In this document: piece by piece, positions 13,941-22,452 of the stretch | Layout of the letters: each line of letters begins with the position of its first letter | Position numbering within the stretch: the first letter of the stretch is position 1 | Source: a bacterium | GTDB taxonomy: Bacteria > Thermotogota > Thermotogae > Mesoaciditogales > Mesoaciditogaceae | NCBI GenBank assembly: GCA_021800445.1 | Contig: JAJYYZ010000016.1 | Coordinates: 1-39,970 of the forward strand | Reading direction: 5' to 3' | Length of the DNA: 39,970 nt | Notes under the pieces: model-generated | Seen by the model: the letters and a program-made list of their open reading frames with translations, nothing else | What the model was told of the DNA's origin: nothing | Database searches by the model: none | Made by a program: the position numbers and the translations under genes

Positions 13941-15991
13941 TTTGCCTCAAGATCGGCCTTTCTGTCTTGAATTATTTTGTCTTGCAGGTTTCTCGGAACT
14001 TCTTCGTACCTCGAAAATTTCATCGTGAAATATCCTTGACCGCTTGTCATCGAATTTAATTTCGAAGAAAAATCGAGTATCTCAGCCAAAGGCACTTCAG
14101 CCTTTATCACTTGATAGCCATTCTCGGATGGTTCCATTCCCTGTATCCTTCCTCGCATCGAATTGAGATCTCCCATGATGTCTCCCGCATATTTGTCCGG
14201 AACGTATATCTCTGCGCTCATTATTGGCTCAAGCAAAGTGGGATTCCCATTTTGAAGTCCTATTTTGAATGCCTGTATTGCCGCTATCTGGAACGCTATA
14301 TCGGATGAATCAACCTCGTGGTAAGAACCGTCGTAAAGGATAACCCGAACATCATCGACGGGATACCCTCCGAGCACGCCACCTTTCAATCCTTCTCTTA
14401 TCCCTTTTTCAACCGATGGAATGAAGTTTTTGGGTATCGCGCCCCCGAAAATTTTATCCACAAACTCAAATCCTTTTCCTCTTTCAAGCGGTTCTAATTC
14501 TATCTTGACATGACCGTACTGACCATGTCCGCCGGTTTGTTTTTTATGTTTGTACTCGGCATTCGATTTTTTTACTATCGTTTCTCTGTAAGCTATTTTA
14601 GGCTTTCCGAGTTCTGCTTCGACCCCGAAATTTTTCTTCAATTTCTCAAGCGTGACTTCAAGGTGCACGTTACCTATACCCGAGATAACGATCTCACCGG
14701 TTTCGGGGTTGAATTCCATATGAAAGGTCGGATCCGATTCCGCGAGTCGCGTAAGGCCATTCGTTATTTTATCTATTTCCGACGTGTTTTTAGCCTTCAC
14801 GGATTTTGAGATCATAGGCTCCGGAAATTCGAAAATTCCCTTTACCGATAACTGATTTGACGGATCGCTGAGAAAATCGCCGACTTTACTGTCTTTCAGT
14901 TTGGGAACGGCAACTATATCCCCCACACTGACATCCGAGACTTCATTTTGTTTTTTACCCATTGGGAAATAAATGTGATTTACCCTTTCGGTTGACTGGG
15001 TAGATCCGTTGTAAATCGTGTCTCCGCCTTTCATCTGGCCGCGCAAAACCTTCGCGTATGTCAGTTTACCTATGAAAGGATCAACGACGACTTTGAATAT
15101 CAAAGCCGCAAAAGGACCCGATAAATCCGGTTTTATATCCAATTTCCCCATTTTGGGATTGTCAAGCGGAGAAGCCCCAAAACTTTGGATTCCTTCTATG
15201 AATTCGTTTATTCCCATTCTTTTCAAAGCCGATCCGCACAACACCGGCACTATTTCGCCGGTTCTGTATCCTTTTGAAAGTGCTTTCGATATTTCTGCCG
15301 CCTCTATAGGCTGATCGGCAAGATATTTTTCCATAAGCGACTCGTCAAGTTCAACGACGGATTCGACGAGATCTGTTCTGTACTTTTGAAGTCTTTCTTT
15401 GAATTCGGACGGCACATCGGAAACAGAAACTTTATCGTTAGAATAAAGATGTGCATTTTGAGCGACAACATCAACGATGCCTTTGAGATTTGTACCTTCG
15501 CCGAGAGGAAAGTTCACAATCACAACAGGTTTTTTCGAAAGTTTTTTGAATTGTTCGACAGTTTTATCAAAATTGGAAAATTCTTTATCGATATCGTTAA
15601 CGAAAACCATCGATGGGCGGTTATATTCCTGCGTTATTCTCCATGTTTTCTCCGTTTGAACTTCAACACCGCTTGATGAATCGAGTACTGAACACACGTT
15701 GTCCGCGACAAACACAGATGATATAACTTCGCCTATGAAATCTGAAAAACCAGGCGTGTCGATCATGAAATACCTGTATTCTGCTTTTTCAAAATTAAGC
15801 ACGGTTGCATTGACACTTGTTTTTCTCCCGATCTCAACGGGATCGAAATCCGATACCGTATTTCCCTGATCAACACTTCCCATCCTTTCAATTATTTTGT
15901 TCGTGAAAAGTATTGATTCGCACAAAGTCGTCTTTCCACTCCCGTTATGACCGATGAATGCGATAACTCTTTTCTTCTCGACAGCGATCAC
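13934..15991 (-). CDS. EF-G-like translational GTPase (EF-G2/FusA2 type)
   Basis: This is a paralogue of elongation factor G with an unclear role. The 685-residue protein has all five EF-G domains in order: GTPase (1-about 270), beta barrel, then domain III, domain IV with TGGHGQYGHVKIELEPL and DGSYHEVDSSDIAFQIAAIQAF, and domain V with MRGRIQGMEP. The GTPase motifs are altered: GHNGSGKT for AHIDAGKT, DTPGFSDF for DTPGHVDF (the catalytic His is Phe), NDID for NKxD, and the switch 1 RGITI is replaced. This is typical of the EF-G2-like branch, so it is unlikely to be the main translocase. The start is a GTG with GGAGGTG upstream. Confidence 0.88.
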   Translation of the reverse strand: MIAVEKKRVIAFIGHNGSGKTTLCESILFTNKIIERMGSVDQGNTVSDFDPVEIGRKTSVNATVLNFEKAEYRYFMIDTPGFSDFIGEVISSVFVADNVCSVLDSSSGVEVQTEKTWRITQEYNRPSMVFVNDIDKEFSNFDKTVEQFKKLSKKPVVIVNFPLGEGTNLKGIVDVVAQNAHLYSNDKVSVSDVPSEFKERLQKYRTDLVESVVELDESLMEKYLADQPIEAAEISKALSKGYRTGEIVPVLCGSALKRMGINEFIEGIQSFGASPLDNPKMGKLDIKPDLSGPFAALIFKVVVDPFIGKLTYAKVLRGQMKGGDTIYNGSTQSTERVNHIYFPMGKKQNEVSDVSVGDIVAVPKLKDSKVGDFLSDPSNQLSVKGIFEFPEPMISKSVKAKNTSEIDKITNGLTRLAESDPTFHMEFNPETGEIVISGIGNVHLEVTLEKLKKNFGVEAELGKPKIAYRETIVKKSNAEYKHKKQTGGHGQYGHVKIELEPLERGKGFEFVDKIFGGAIPKNFIPSVEKGIREGLKGGVLGGYPVDDVRVILYDGSYHEVDSSDIAFQIAAIQAFKIGLQNGNPTLLEPIMSAEIYVPDKYAGDIMGDLNSMRGRIQGMEPSENGYQVIKAEVPLAEILDFSSKLNSMTSGQGYFTMKFSRYEEVPRNLQDKIIQDRKADLEANK

Positions 15992-16071
15992 CTGTCAACA
16001 CCTCCAGTTGTTTTATCGATTTGCCCGAATAAATATTTCTTTTGTTAACCGTTATGTCTCAATCTGTTTCA

Positions 16072-16080
16072 ATTATATCA
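16072..16080 (-). promoter_or_regulatory. Extended -10 promoter of the EF-G-like gene
   Basis: TGATATAAT on the minus strand; a TTGACA lies upstream, but with a 20-base gap. The leader is about 75 bases. Confidence 0.55.
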
Positions 16081-16112
16081 AATTTTTGTATGTTAGATGT
16101 CAAAATTCAAAT

Positions 16113-17417
16113 TCATTCAACGACACCGTGCACTATTTTTGTTTTTTGCGGTTTAACATCTGACAAAATGTAAGATGCCCTGACAACTTCAATCGTCGCC
16201 TTCAGTTTTTCTTCGGAATTGTAATAAAATGTGCAAAGCGTTTCACCGACCTTTACCGAATCTCCGGTCTTCTTTGAAAGTCTTATCCCAACCGAAAGAT
16301 CTATTTTGTCTTCCTTCGTTTCTCTTCCCGCTCCCAATTTCATCGAGGCGATGCCTATGCCTTCCGCGTTCATGGACGTTACGTAACCATCTTTCCACGA
16401 TTTCAATTCAAAAGCATTTTTTGAAATGCCCAGCAACGCGGTATCATCGACAACGGATGAATTTCCTCCCTGCGACTCGATCATCTCTTTCATCTTTTCG
16501 ATCGCTTTTCCGCTTTCAATCGAGTCTTCAAGCATCTTTCTTGCCGTATCCAAAGTTCCGGTTATTTTTCCGAGTTTAAGCATTTGAGCACCGAGTTCTA
16601 TGCAAAGCACTTCAAGATCCGCAGGGCCTTTGCCTTTAAGCGTGTCTATTGCTTCTTCAACTTCTATGGCATTCCCAACGGTGTAGCCGAGAGGTTTGTC
16701 CATATCGGTTATAAGTGCGACCATCGCCTTGCCGTGCTTTTTTCCTATGTCTACCATTGCACGTGCCAGATCCGTGGCTGAGGCGATGTCTTTCATGAAA
16801 GCACCGGATCCAACTTTGACGTCCAAAACTATTGCGTCAGCACCGGCAGCCAATTTTTTGCTCATTATGCTGGAAGATATCAAAGATATTTCATCGACGG
16901 TGGCCGTTACATCGCGCAAGGCGTATATTTTCTTATCGGCAGGGGCCAGATTGGCCGTCTGACCTACCACGGCTATAAGATGATCTTTAACGCTTTTCTT
17001 GAATTCCGTTTCCGTTAAAGATGTTTTAAAACCGGGAATGGCTTCAAGTTTATCGATGGTGCCGCCGGTATGGCCGAGTCCGCGGCCAGACATCTTTGCA
17101 ACCGGCAGCCCGCATGAAGCGACCATGGGTGCGAGCACAAGCGTTGTTTTGTCTCCGACGCCTCCCGTTGAATGTTTGTCAACTTTGATACCCGGAACGA
17201 AAGAGAGATCTATAGAGTCACCGGACTTTGCCATTATCTCGGTAAGGTTATACCTCTCCTCGGCATTCATGTGTTTGAAATATATCGTCATGAGAAAGGC
17301 CGCCATCTGGTAATCCGGAATCTCACCTTTGACAAATCCATCAACCATGAATTCTATTTCCGCTTCGGAAAGTTCATGACCATCTCTTTTCTTTAATATC
17401 ACATCGTAAGCTCTCAC
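16113..17417 (-). CDS. pdp: Pyrimidine-nucleoside phosphorylase
   Basis: It splits thymidine or uridine with phosphate to the free base and (deoxy)ribose 1-phosphate. The 434-residue protein has the N-terminal helical domain, the signature KHSTGGVGDKTTLVLAP (phosphate loop, about residues 80-97), KMSGRGLGHTGGTIDKLEAIPG, and the C-terminal domain ending in IVHGVVE. Its length is standard for the dimeric family. The start is a GTG with AAGGTGAT upstream, ten bases after the preceding gene. It is the last gene of the nucleoside operon. thymidine phosphorylase (deoA) and this enzyme are hard to tell apart; the broad-specificity type is more likely in a thermophile of this kind. Confidence 0.93.
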   Translation of the reverse strand: MRAYDVILKKRDGHELSEAEIEFMVDGFVKGEIPDYQMAAFLMTIYFKHMNAEERYNLTEIMAKSGDSIDLSFVPGIKVDKHSTGGVGDKTTLVLAPMVASCGLPVAKMSGRGLGHTGGTIDKLEAIPGFKTSLTETEFKKSVKDHLIAVVGQTANLAPADKKIYALRDVTATVDEISLISSSIMSKKLAAGADAIVLDVKVGSGAFMKDIASATDLARAMVDIGKKHGKAMVALITDMDKPLGYTVGNAIEVEEAIDTLKGKGPADLEVLCIELGAQMLKLGKITGTLDTARKMLEDSIESGKAIEKMKEMIESQGGNSSVVDDTALLGISKNAFELKSWKDGYVTSMNAEGIGIASMKLGAGRETKEDKIDLSVGIRLSKKTGDSVKVGETLCTFYYNSEEKLKATIEVVRASYILSDVKPQKTKIVHGVVE

Positions 17418-17427
17418 GATATCACCT

Positions 17428-18234
17428 TCAGCAAGTTTTTTCTATTATGATTTTAACTATGGATATAAAATTGGATGAAACGCTATTTGCGACATCAAGC
17501 ACTTCTTTTTCAGATAGTGGCTGTTTGAGCACGCCGGCAGCCATGTTGGTAACACAAGATATGCCAATGACTTCCAGTCCAACATGATTTGCCTTTATTA
17601 TCTCAGGTACCGTCGACATGCCGACCATATCCGCGCCCAACTTCCTTAACATCTTTATCTCAGCGGGAGTTTCATAACTTGGCCCGAGCATCAAAGCGTA
17701 AATGCCTGTTTCTAACTTTTGGTCCATATTTTTATAAAGTGCCTCGTTGGCTTTTTCGATCCATTCGTTAGAAAGCGGCTGCGACATATCTGGAAACCTT
17801 GGGCCTATCTTTTCATCGTTTGGTCCGATTAAAGGATTTCTGAATGAAAAATTAATCACATCTTTTATAAAAACAAGTTGGCCCGGAACAAATGAAAGTT
17901 TTATGCCTCCAGCCGCGTTGGTCACCATCAACTTTTTAACACCTATCGCCTTCATAACTTCAACGGGATAGGCGACATCTTTTGGAGCATAACCTTCATA
18001 CATGTGAAAGCGTCCATTCATAAGCAAAACACGTTTTTTATTTATGGTGCCGTACACCAATTCGCCTGCATGGCCCGGCGCCGTCGATCTTAAAAATCCT
18101 GGAATTTCTGAATAAGAAATGCGAATGGGGTCTTCAACCTGATGCGCAAGTTTTCCAAGTCCGGATCCTAAAATGATCGCGACATCTACCTCTCCAATTT
18201 TCGATTTTAAAACTCTGACTGTTTCTTCGATCAT
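17428..18234 (-). CDS. punA: Purine nucleoside phosphorylase, trimeric type, copy 1 (Asn form)
   Basis: It splits inosine and guanosine with phosphate. The 268-residue protein has the family I motifs: VAIILGSGLGKL (phosphate site), STAPGHAGELVYG, NGRFHMYEGY, VTNAAGGI, GPSYETPAEIKMLRKLGADMVGMSTVPE (base-binding Glu in YETPAE), and CVTNMAAGV with the base-binding Asn near residue 228. That Asn favours 6-oxopurines. The gene overlaps copy 2 by 4 bases. It is clearly a paralogue of copy 2, which differs at this position. Confidence 0.92.
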   Translation of the reverse strand: MIEETVRVLKSKIGEVDVAIILGSGLGKLAHQVEDPIRISYSEIPGFLRSTAPGHAGELVYGTINKKRVLLMNGRFHMYEGYAPKDVAYPVEVMKAIGVKKLMVTNAAGGIKLSFVPGQLVFIKDVINFSFRNPLIGPNDEKIGPRFPDMSQPLSNEWIEKANEALYKNMDQKLETGIYALMLGPSYETPAEIKMLRKLGADMVGMSTVPEIIKANHVGLEVIGISCVTNMAAGVLKQPLSEKEVLDVANSVSSNFISIVKIIIEKTC

Positions 18235-19064
18235 TTGAGTTCGTCTCCGATTTCTTTTATGACGCCTTCAAAAATGCTTGCTATTTGAATTCCTGTCTTT
18301 TCCGCAACTCTCAACACTTCTTCCGCTGTCAAGGGGGCTAAGCCTTCCGGTATGGCGCGATCCGTGATGGCAGAGATCGCAAGCACTTTGATGCCGGCAT
18401 GATTTGCCACTATGACCTCGGGTACCGTCGACATGCCAACGGCATCGGCACCAAGATATCTGAACATTTTCAATTCCGCGGGCGTTTCAAAGGACGGACC
18501 CGCGACCGCAACGTAAACCCCTTTGTAATATTCGACGGGCAATTCTTTGGCCACGTCTTCGGCAATTGATGCAAGGTTTGAATTGTAAGCGTCTGACATG
18601 TCCGGAAATCTTACTCCCCATTCTTCAACATTTTTACCTATTAAAGGGTTATCTCCCATGAAATTTATGTGATCCGTTATTATCATGGGATGGCCCGGTT
18701 CAAATGCGTGGTTGAGTCCGCCGGCCGCATTTGTAAGAAACAAATACTTGATTCCCATAAGTTGAAAGACACGCACTGCCATTGTAACTTCTTTCATGGA
18801 ATAGCCTTCATAAAAGTGGAAACGACCGTTCATAAGCACAACGTCCACACCATTCCATCTGCCAAAGATCATTTCGCCGGCATGACCAGGGGCAGTTGAA
18901 ACTGGAAAATGCGGTATTTCCGAATATCCGATCTTCGTCTCGACATCTAAACTTTCTTTTATGATAGAGAGTCCAGAACCGAGCACTATGGCAATTCGAG
19001 GCTTACCATTTACCTTCGATTTCAAAAATTCAACCGATTCTTTGACCATCTGAACGTATTCCAT
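18231..19064 (-). CDS. Purine nucleoside phosphorylase, trimeric type, copy 2 (Asp form)
   Basis: The 277-residue protein shows the same family I motifs as its neighbour: IAIVLGSGLSII, STAPGHAGEMIFG, NGRFHFYEGYS, LTNAAGGL and GPSFETPAELKMFRYLGADAVGMSTVPEVI. Where copy 1 has Asn it has Asp (AITDRAIPEG, near residue 233). In human PNP, an engineered Asn243 to Asp change allows adenosine to be used, and MTA phosphorylases also carry Asp here. This copy may therefore accept 6-aminopurine nucleosides such as adenosine or MTA (inference). The ATG at 19064 has AAAGGAG eight bases upstream; an in-frame start at 19112 lacks one. It overlaps the radical SAM gene by 35 bases. Confidence 0.9.
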   Translation of the reverse strand: MEYVQMVKESVEFLKSKVNGKPRIAIVLGSGLSIIKESLDVETKIGYSEIPHFPVSTAPGHAGEMIFGRWNGVDVVLMNGRFHFYEGYSMKEVTMAVRVFQLMGIKYLFLTNAAGGLNHAFEPGHPMIITDHINFMGDNPLIGKNVEEWGVRFPDMSDAYNSNLASIAEDVAKELPVEYYKGVYVAVAGPSFETPAELKMFRYLGADAVGMSTVPEVIVANHAGIKVLAISAITDRAIPEGLAPLTAEEVLRVAEKTGIQIASIFEGVIKEIGDELK

Positions 19065-20016
19065 TTGAATTGCTCCTTTCGAAAAATTTCTTTCTCCAAC
19101 TGCCGCCGTCAAGATAATTGAAATCGCTGCCCTGAAATTTTGAATTCTTAATCATTTCTGTTTCCATTAAATTTCTTGCCTGAGCGGAAGAAAGTCCAAT
19201 TGAGTGAATCGCATTCTCCGGAGGTGTCGATATTATTCTGTGTATGACGATTTGAGGATCGAGATGAGAGAGAAAGGCAACAGCCCTGTCAATGTATGCT
19301 TTTGCATCTAAAGGCTTTATCTTGCCTTCAATGTAATCTTGCCCCATTTTGGTACCGGCAATCAGATAAAGTGAGTGCATTTTGACACCATTCACTTTAA
19401 GCGCCGATAATATCTTTGCGCACGCGATTTCATCGTTTATCGTATCGGAAGGGAAATCCAAGATTACGTGTGCGACAGTTTCAAATTCGTAATTTTTAGC
19501 CCTTAAAACTGAATCTATGAATTCTCCAACGGAATGACCACGGTTAACCGCCGCAAGTGTGTTTTCATTGACAGATTCAAGGCCAAACTCAACAAATATG
19601 TCAACCTTCCTTCTAAAAGATATCTCTTTTAAAAGTTGCGCTATCTCTTCGGAAAAAACATCGGGTCTTGTTGAAATATCAAGAGCCACTACGCCGTCGA
19701 CGATCGCTTCGTTGTAAACTCTTTCAAGTTCTTCAATAGGGCCGTATGTGTTTGTGAAAGATTGAAAATATGCCATGAACTTTGCGGCTTTGTATTTTCC
19801 TCGAGCTATCTTCATGCCTTCTGCTATCTGGGTTTTAACTTCAAGATTTCTGAATCTATTGGCAAAACCACTGCCGGTTTCTTCACAAAAGGTGCATCCG
19901 CCAACGCCAACGGTGCCATCGCGATTTGGACATGTTCTAAAGTGAGATATGGAAATTCTTTGAACCCTTGTGCCATATTTTTCTTTAAGATAAGGCGCCA
20001 ATTCCCTGTAAATCAA
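19030..20016 (-). CDS. Radical SAM protein, TIGR01212/YtqA-YhcC type
   Basis: The 328-residue protein carries the iron-sulfur Cys set C29-X11-C41-X2-C44 within TCPNRDGTVGVGGCTFC, the FMAYFQSFTNTYGP motif, LDISTRPD and FVEFGLESVNENTL, all marks of the TIGR01212 family. The B. subtilis member YtqA has been reported as a tRNA wobble-uridine modification enzyme (MnmL); whether this one does the same is not shown here. It uses S-adenosylmethionine and gives 5'-deoxyadenosine or a methylated product. It overlaps its neighbours by 4 bases on one side and 35 bases on the other, so it belongs to the operon. Confidence 0.85.
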   Translation of the reverse strand: MIYRELAPYLKEKYGTRVQRISISHFRTCPNRDGTVGVGGCTFCEETGSGFANRFRNLEVKTQIAEGMKIARGKYKAAKFMAYFQSFTNTYGPIEELERVYNEAIVDGVVALDISTRPDVFSEEIAQLLKEISFRRKVDIFVEFGLESVNENTLAAVNRGHSVGEFIDSVLRAKNYEFETVAHVILDFPSDTINDEIACAKILSALKVNGVKMHSLYLIAGTKMGQDYIEGKIKPLDAKAYIDRAVAFLSHLDPQIVIHRIISTPPENAIHSIGLSSAQARNLMETEMIKNSKFQGSDFNYLDGGSWRKKFFERSNSNGIRSDGQRIG

Positions 20017-20510
20017 TTTTTCACGCTCCCGAAAACATTCATGAAATTTTCGATCTGTTTTTTTACGGATTCAAGATCGGCATTTCCACTTGATTCGAGT
20101 ATGAAGATCGTGTAATTGGAATACCAAGCGAGATATTTTGAGGTCTTCAAAGTGCCGGAAAACCACCAAAGACTGCTGTTAAGAGCGTTCCATGTGCCAA
20201 TTTTGGATTTTGCGAACGCATACCAAAGACCATGCATGTCGAAAGAACTATCGAATTCTGCCACGTTAAGATAAACGGTTGATCCAGTGGAGGCGTAAGT
20301 CGCAGATACCGTCCTCAATATTTTGGAAGATTTGTATCCGATGAATTGATCGGGTTTCACTTTTATCTCGTAAAATTTGACGATATACCCTGCCGGCACA
20401 AAAGATCTAAGCGTGCTTATGTTGAATTTCGTCAAAAAACATGAACTTAAGATCAAGGCCAGCGGTATCAATTCAAAGACGAGAATTAACCTCGCTGTAT
20501 GCTTTTTCAA
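20013..20510 (-). CDS. Small putative lipoprotein, unknown function (165 aa)
   Basis: No family is recognised. The N-terminus is a lipoprotein signal: MKKHTAR, a hydrophobic core, then the lipobox ILSSC with Cys24. The mature part is rich in aromatic residues, with WYAFAKSK, WNALNSSLWWFSGTLKTSKYLAWYSNY, and a helical tail. It begins 38 bases inside the deaminase gene and ends 4 bases inside the radical SAM gene, so it is translationally linked to both. No clear ribosome site precedes the ATG, which suggests coupled translation. It could be a periplasmic sensor or binding protein, but nothing shows this. Confidence 0.7.
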   Translation of the reverse strand: MKKHTARLILVFELIPLALILSSCFLTKFNISTLRSFVPAGYIVKFYEIKVKPDQFIGYKSSKILRTVSATYASTGSTVYLNVAEFDSSFDMHGLWYAFAKSKIGTWNALNSSLWWFSGTLKTSKYLAWYSNYTIFILESSGNADLESVKKQIENFMNVFGSVKN

Positions 20511-21720
20511 AGTCTTCTATCACCTTCTTGCCGTCTACGGTGAGAAATTCTCCGTCATAGATCCATTTTCCTCCTACCATGACACGTTTTATGGAAGCGG
20601 CATCAAATGAATAAACGATGTTGGCAAGCATGTTTTCCATAGGTACCATGGAAAAGTTATTGAGATCTATCACGACGAGATCTGCGAGCATGCCGCTTTC
20701 GAGGGTTCCAACATCGAACGGCAAAGATTTTTTTGCATTCGATGTTCCCATTTTAATTATCTCTTCCAATTTTAATATCTTTGGATCATGAAATTTTGCC
20801 CTCTGGAGAAGGGCGCCAAACTTCATCTCGCTGAAAATGTTAAGGCTGTTGTTCGAAGCGGCCGAATCCGTCCCGAGTGTAACGTTGACACCCAACTCAA
20901 TAGCCGCTTTTATAGGTGCTATTCCATTTCCGAGTTTGGCGTTTGAGATAGGGTTGTAAGAAAGCGTCGATCCTCTTTTGGATATCAAACGCAATTCATC
21001 ATCGTTAAGATCGGTTCCATGCGCTATGATGGTGTTCTTTTCAAATGCTCCTATCGAGTCAAGAAACTCAACGGATTCTATTCCATTTTCTCTTTTGAAG
21101 TTGGCCCTTTCATCAGGTGATTCAAGCAAATGAAATGTAACGGGCAGATCGTAATTTTTCGAAGTTTCAATTATCTCTTTAAAGTAATCCATCGAACACG
21201 TGTAAAGTGCGTGCGGGCCAAAGCCACCCTTTACAAGATCATCGTCGCGATGCTTTTTTATGAATTCTTCGGCGAGGCGCAGTTTCTTTTCTCCTTTTTC
21301 ATCTGTGTCCGCAAGACCTCTCGCCACGATTCCTCTTATGCCGATATCTTTTGCAGCCTGATATATCGCGTCTTCGTAAAAATACATGTCGACAAATGTC
21401 GTTATTCCGTGTTTGACCATTTCCATAAATCCAACAAGACTTCCGATGTAAACATCTTTTTCCGTCAATTTGTCTTCTCGCGGAAAGATATATTTGAAAA
21501 GCCAGTCGTTAAGATCCACATCTTCAGCAACACCTCTGAACAGAGTCATTCCCGCATGTGTGTGTGTGTTAACAAGCCCGGGCATGATAAGCATACCATC
21601 GAGGTCCTCGACTTCTCCCATTGCGAAATCAATTATTCTGTCATTTTCGATGTAGAGGGTTCGCTTTTCGAATGAAAAATCATTTTTCAACACCAACGCG
21701 TTCTTCAAAACTTTACTCAT
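20473..21720 (-). CDS. mtaD: Amidohydrolase, 5'-methylthioadenosine/S-adenosylhomocysteine deaminase type
   Basis: This family removes the 6-amino group of MTA, SAH or related adenosines. The 415-residue protein closely follows Thermotoga TM0936 in layout. Metal ligands are visible as NTHTHAGM (HxH near residue 53), FHLLE (His near 195), IIAHGTD (His near 231) and LGTDSAASNN (Asp near 283). MTLFRGVAEDVDLNDWL and the PISNAKLGNGIAP loop are typical of the MTA/SAH branch. It overlaps the aldolase by 4 bases. Close relatives deaminate guanine, chlorohydrolyse triazines, or act on 5'-deoxyadenosine, so the natural substrate is open. Confidence 0.9.
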   Translation of the reverse strand: MSKVLKNALVLKNDFSFEKRTLYIENDRIIDFAMGEVEDLDGMLIMPGLVNTHTHAGMTLFRGVAEDVDLNDWLFKYIFPREDKLTEKDVYIGSLVGFMEMVKHGITTFVDMYFYEDAIYQAAKDIGIRGIVARGLADTDEKGEKKLRLAEEFIKKHRDDDLVKGGFGPHALYTCSMDYFKEIIETSKNYDLPVTFHLLESPDERANFKRENGIESVEFLDSIGAFEKNTIIAHGTDLNDDELRLISKRGSTLSYNPISNAKLGNGIAPIKAAIELGVNVTLGTDSAASNNSLNIFSEMKFGALLQRAKFHDPKILKLEEIIKMGTSNAKKSLPFDVGTLESGMLADLVVIDLNNFSMVPMENMLANIVYSFDAASIKRVMVGGKWIYDGEFLTVDGKKVIEDFEKAYSEVNSRL

Positions 21721-22367
21721 CTTTTCTCCTTCAGTTTCTTGTAAGAGTTTACGTATTTTTCGTAAAGCATCTTCACATCTTTATCCGAAAGCGTGCGCGG
21801 CATTTTTCCGGTTTGAACGGCTACAATGTACATTTGCGCCGCTTTTTCACACATCTGTGCAGAAAGCATAGCATCTTCCATCGTTTGACCAACAGCGGCC
21901 TGACCATGATTTGATATTATGACCGCGTTGTTATTGCCTATGGACACCACAACTTCTTGTGCAAGTTCTTCGGTGCCGGGCAATTTGTATTCTGTAACCT
22001 TTATTGTACCGCCTATAACCATCGCAACGTCTTCGACGAGAATCGGTACTTCTTTGAAGATGGAGGATGCCACAGAAGCATAAAGGCTGTGCGTGTGAAC
22101 TATGGCATTCACGTCTTCACGTTTAGCGTAGAGGGCAAGGTGCATTTTCAATTCACTTGACGGCAAAAGTTTTCCTTCAATGACCTTTCCCGTCTTATCA
22201 CACAAAACGATGTCTTCTTCCCTTATTTCATCATAGGGTATGCCACTTGGGGTTATGAGTATATTTCCGCTTTCAAGTCTCATAGATACATTTCCCCATG
22301 TGCCAGAAACAAGTTTTAAATCTATTATTTGCTGGCACGCTTCCAGTATCGCTATGCTTTCTTTCAT
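21717..22367 (-). CDS. Class II aldolase/adducin family (FucA/Ald2-like)
   Basis: The 216-residue protein is a zinc-dependent aldolase. The fold is marked by GTWGNVSMRL (phosphate loop), ITPSGIPY, SSELKMHLALY (catalytic Glu near residue 73), VHTHSLYA (two His ligands near 90-92) and ISNHGQAAVG (third His near 153). Members cleave fuculose 1-phosphate, ribulose 1-phosphate or 5-deoxy/5-methylthio pentulose 1-phosphates to dihydroxyacetone phosphate and an aldehyde. Followed in the operon by an MTA-type deaminase and nucleoside phosphorylases, a role in the DHAP shunt for MTA or 5'-deoxyadenosine is plausible. It is the first gene of the operon. Confidence 0.88.
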   Translation of the reverse strand: MKESIAILEACQQIIDLKLVSGTWGNVSMRLESGNILITPSGIPYDEIREEDIVLCDKTGKVIEGKLLPSSELKMHLALYAKREDVNAIVHTHSLYASVASSIFKEVPILVEDVAMVIGGTIKVTEYKLPGTEELAQEVVVSIGNNNAVIISNHGQAAVGQTMEDAMLSAQMCEKAAQMYIVAVQTGKMPRTLSDKDVKMLYEKYVNSYKKLKEKR

Positions 22368-22408
22368 GTTTTACCTTCTTTCGATTTTTATGACAAATAA
22401 ATTATATC

Positions 22409-22417
22409 ATTATACCA
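22409..22417 (-). promoter_or_regulatory. Extended -10 promoter of the nucleoside operon
   Basis: TGGTATAAT on the minus strand, with a second TATAAT 9 bases further on. The aldolase ATG is about 42 bases downstream. Confidence 0.6.
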
Positions 22418-22430
22418 AGCCAACTTTAGA

Positions 22431-22452
22431 TACGCCATTCGCCATGCGCCAT
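22431..22452 (-). repeat. Degenerate ATGGCG tandem, copy 1
   Basis: Read on the minus strand as ATGGCGCATGGCGAATGGCG followed by TA, starting right after the tldE stop codon. It is related to 27091-27119. Confidence 0.65.

Noticed and set aside
13817-14059. 80-codon plus-strand open frame
   Set aside because: It covers tRNA-Ala and its terminator and is antisense to the EF-G-like gene.
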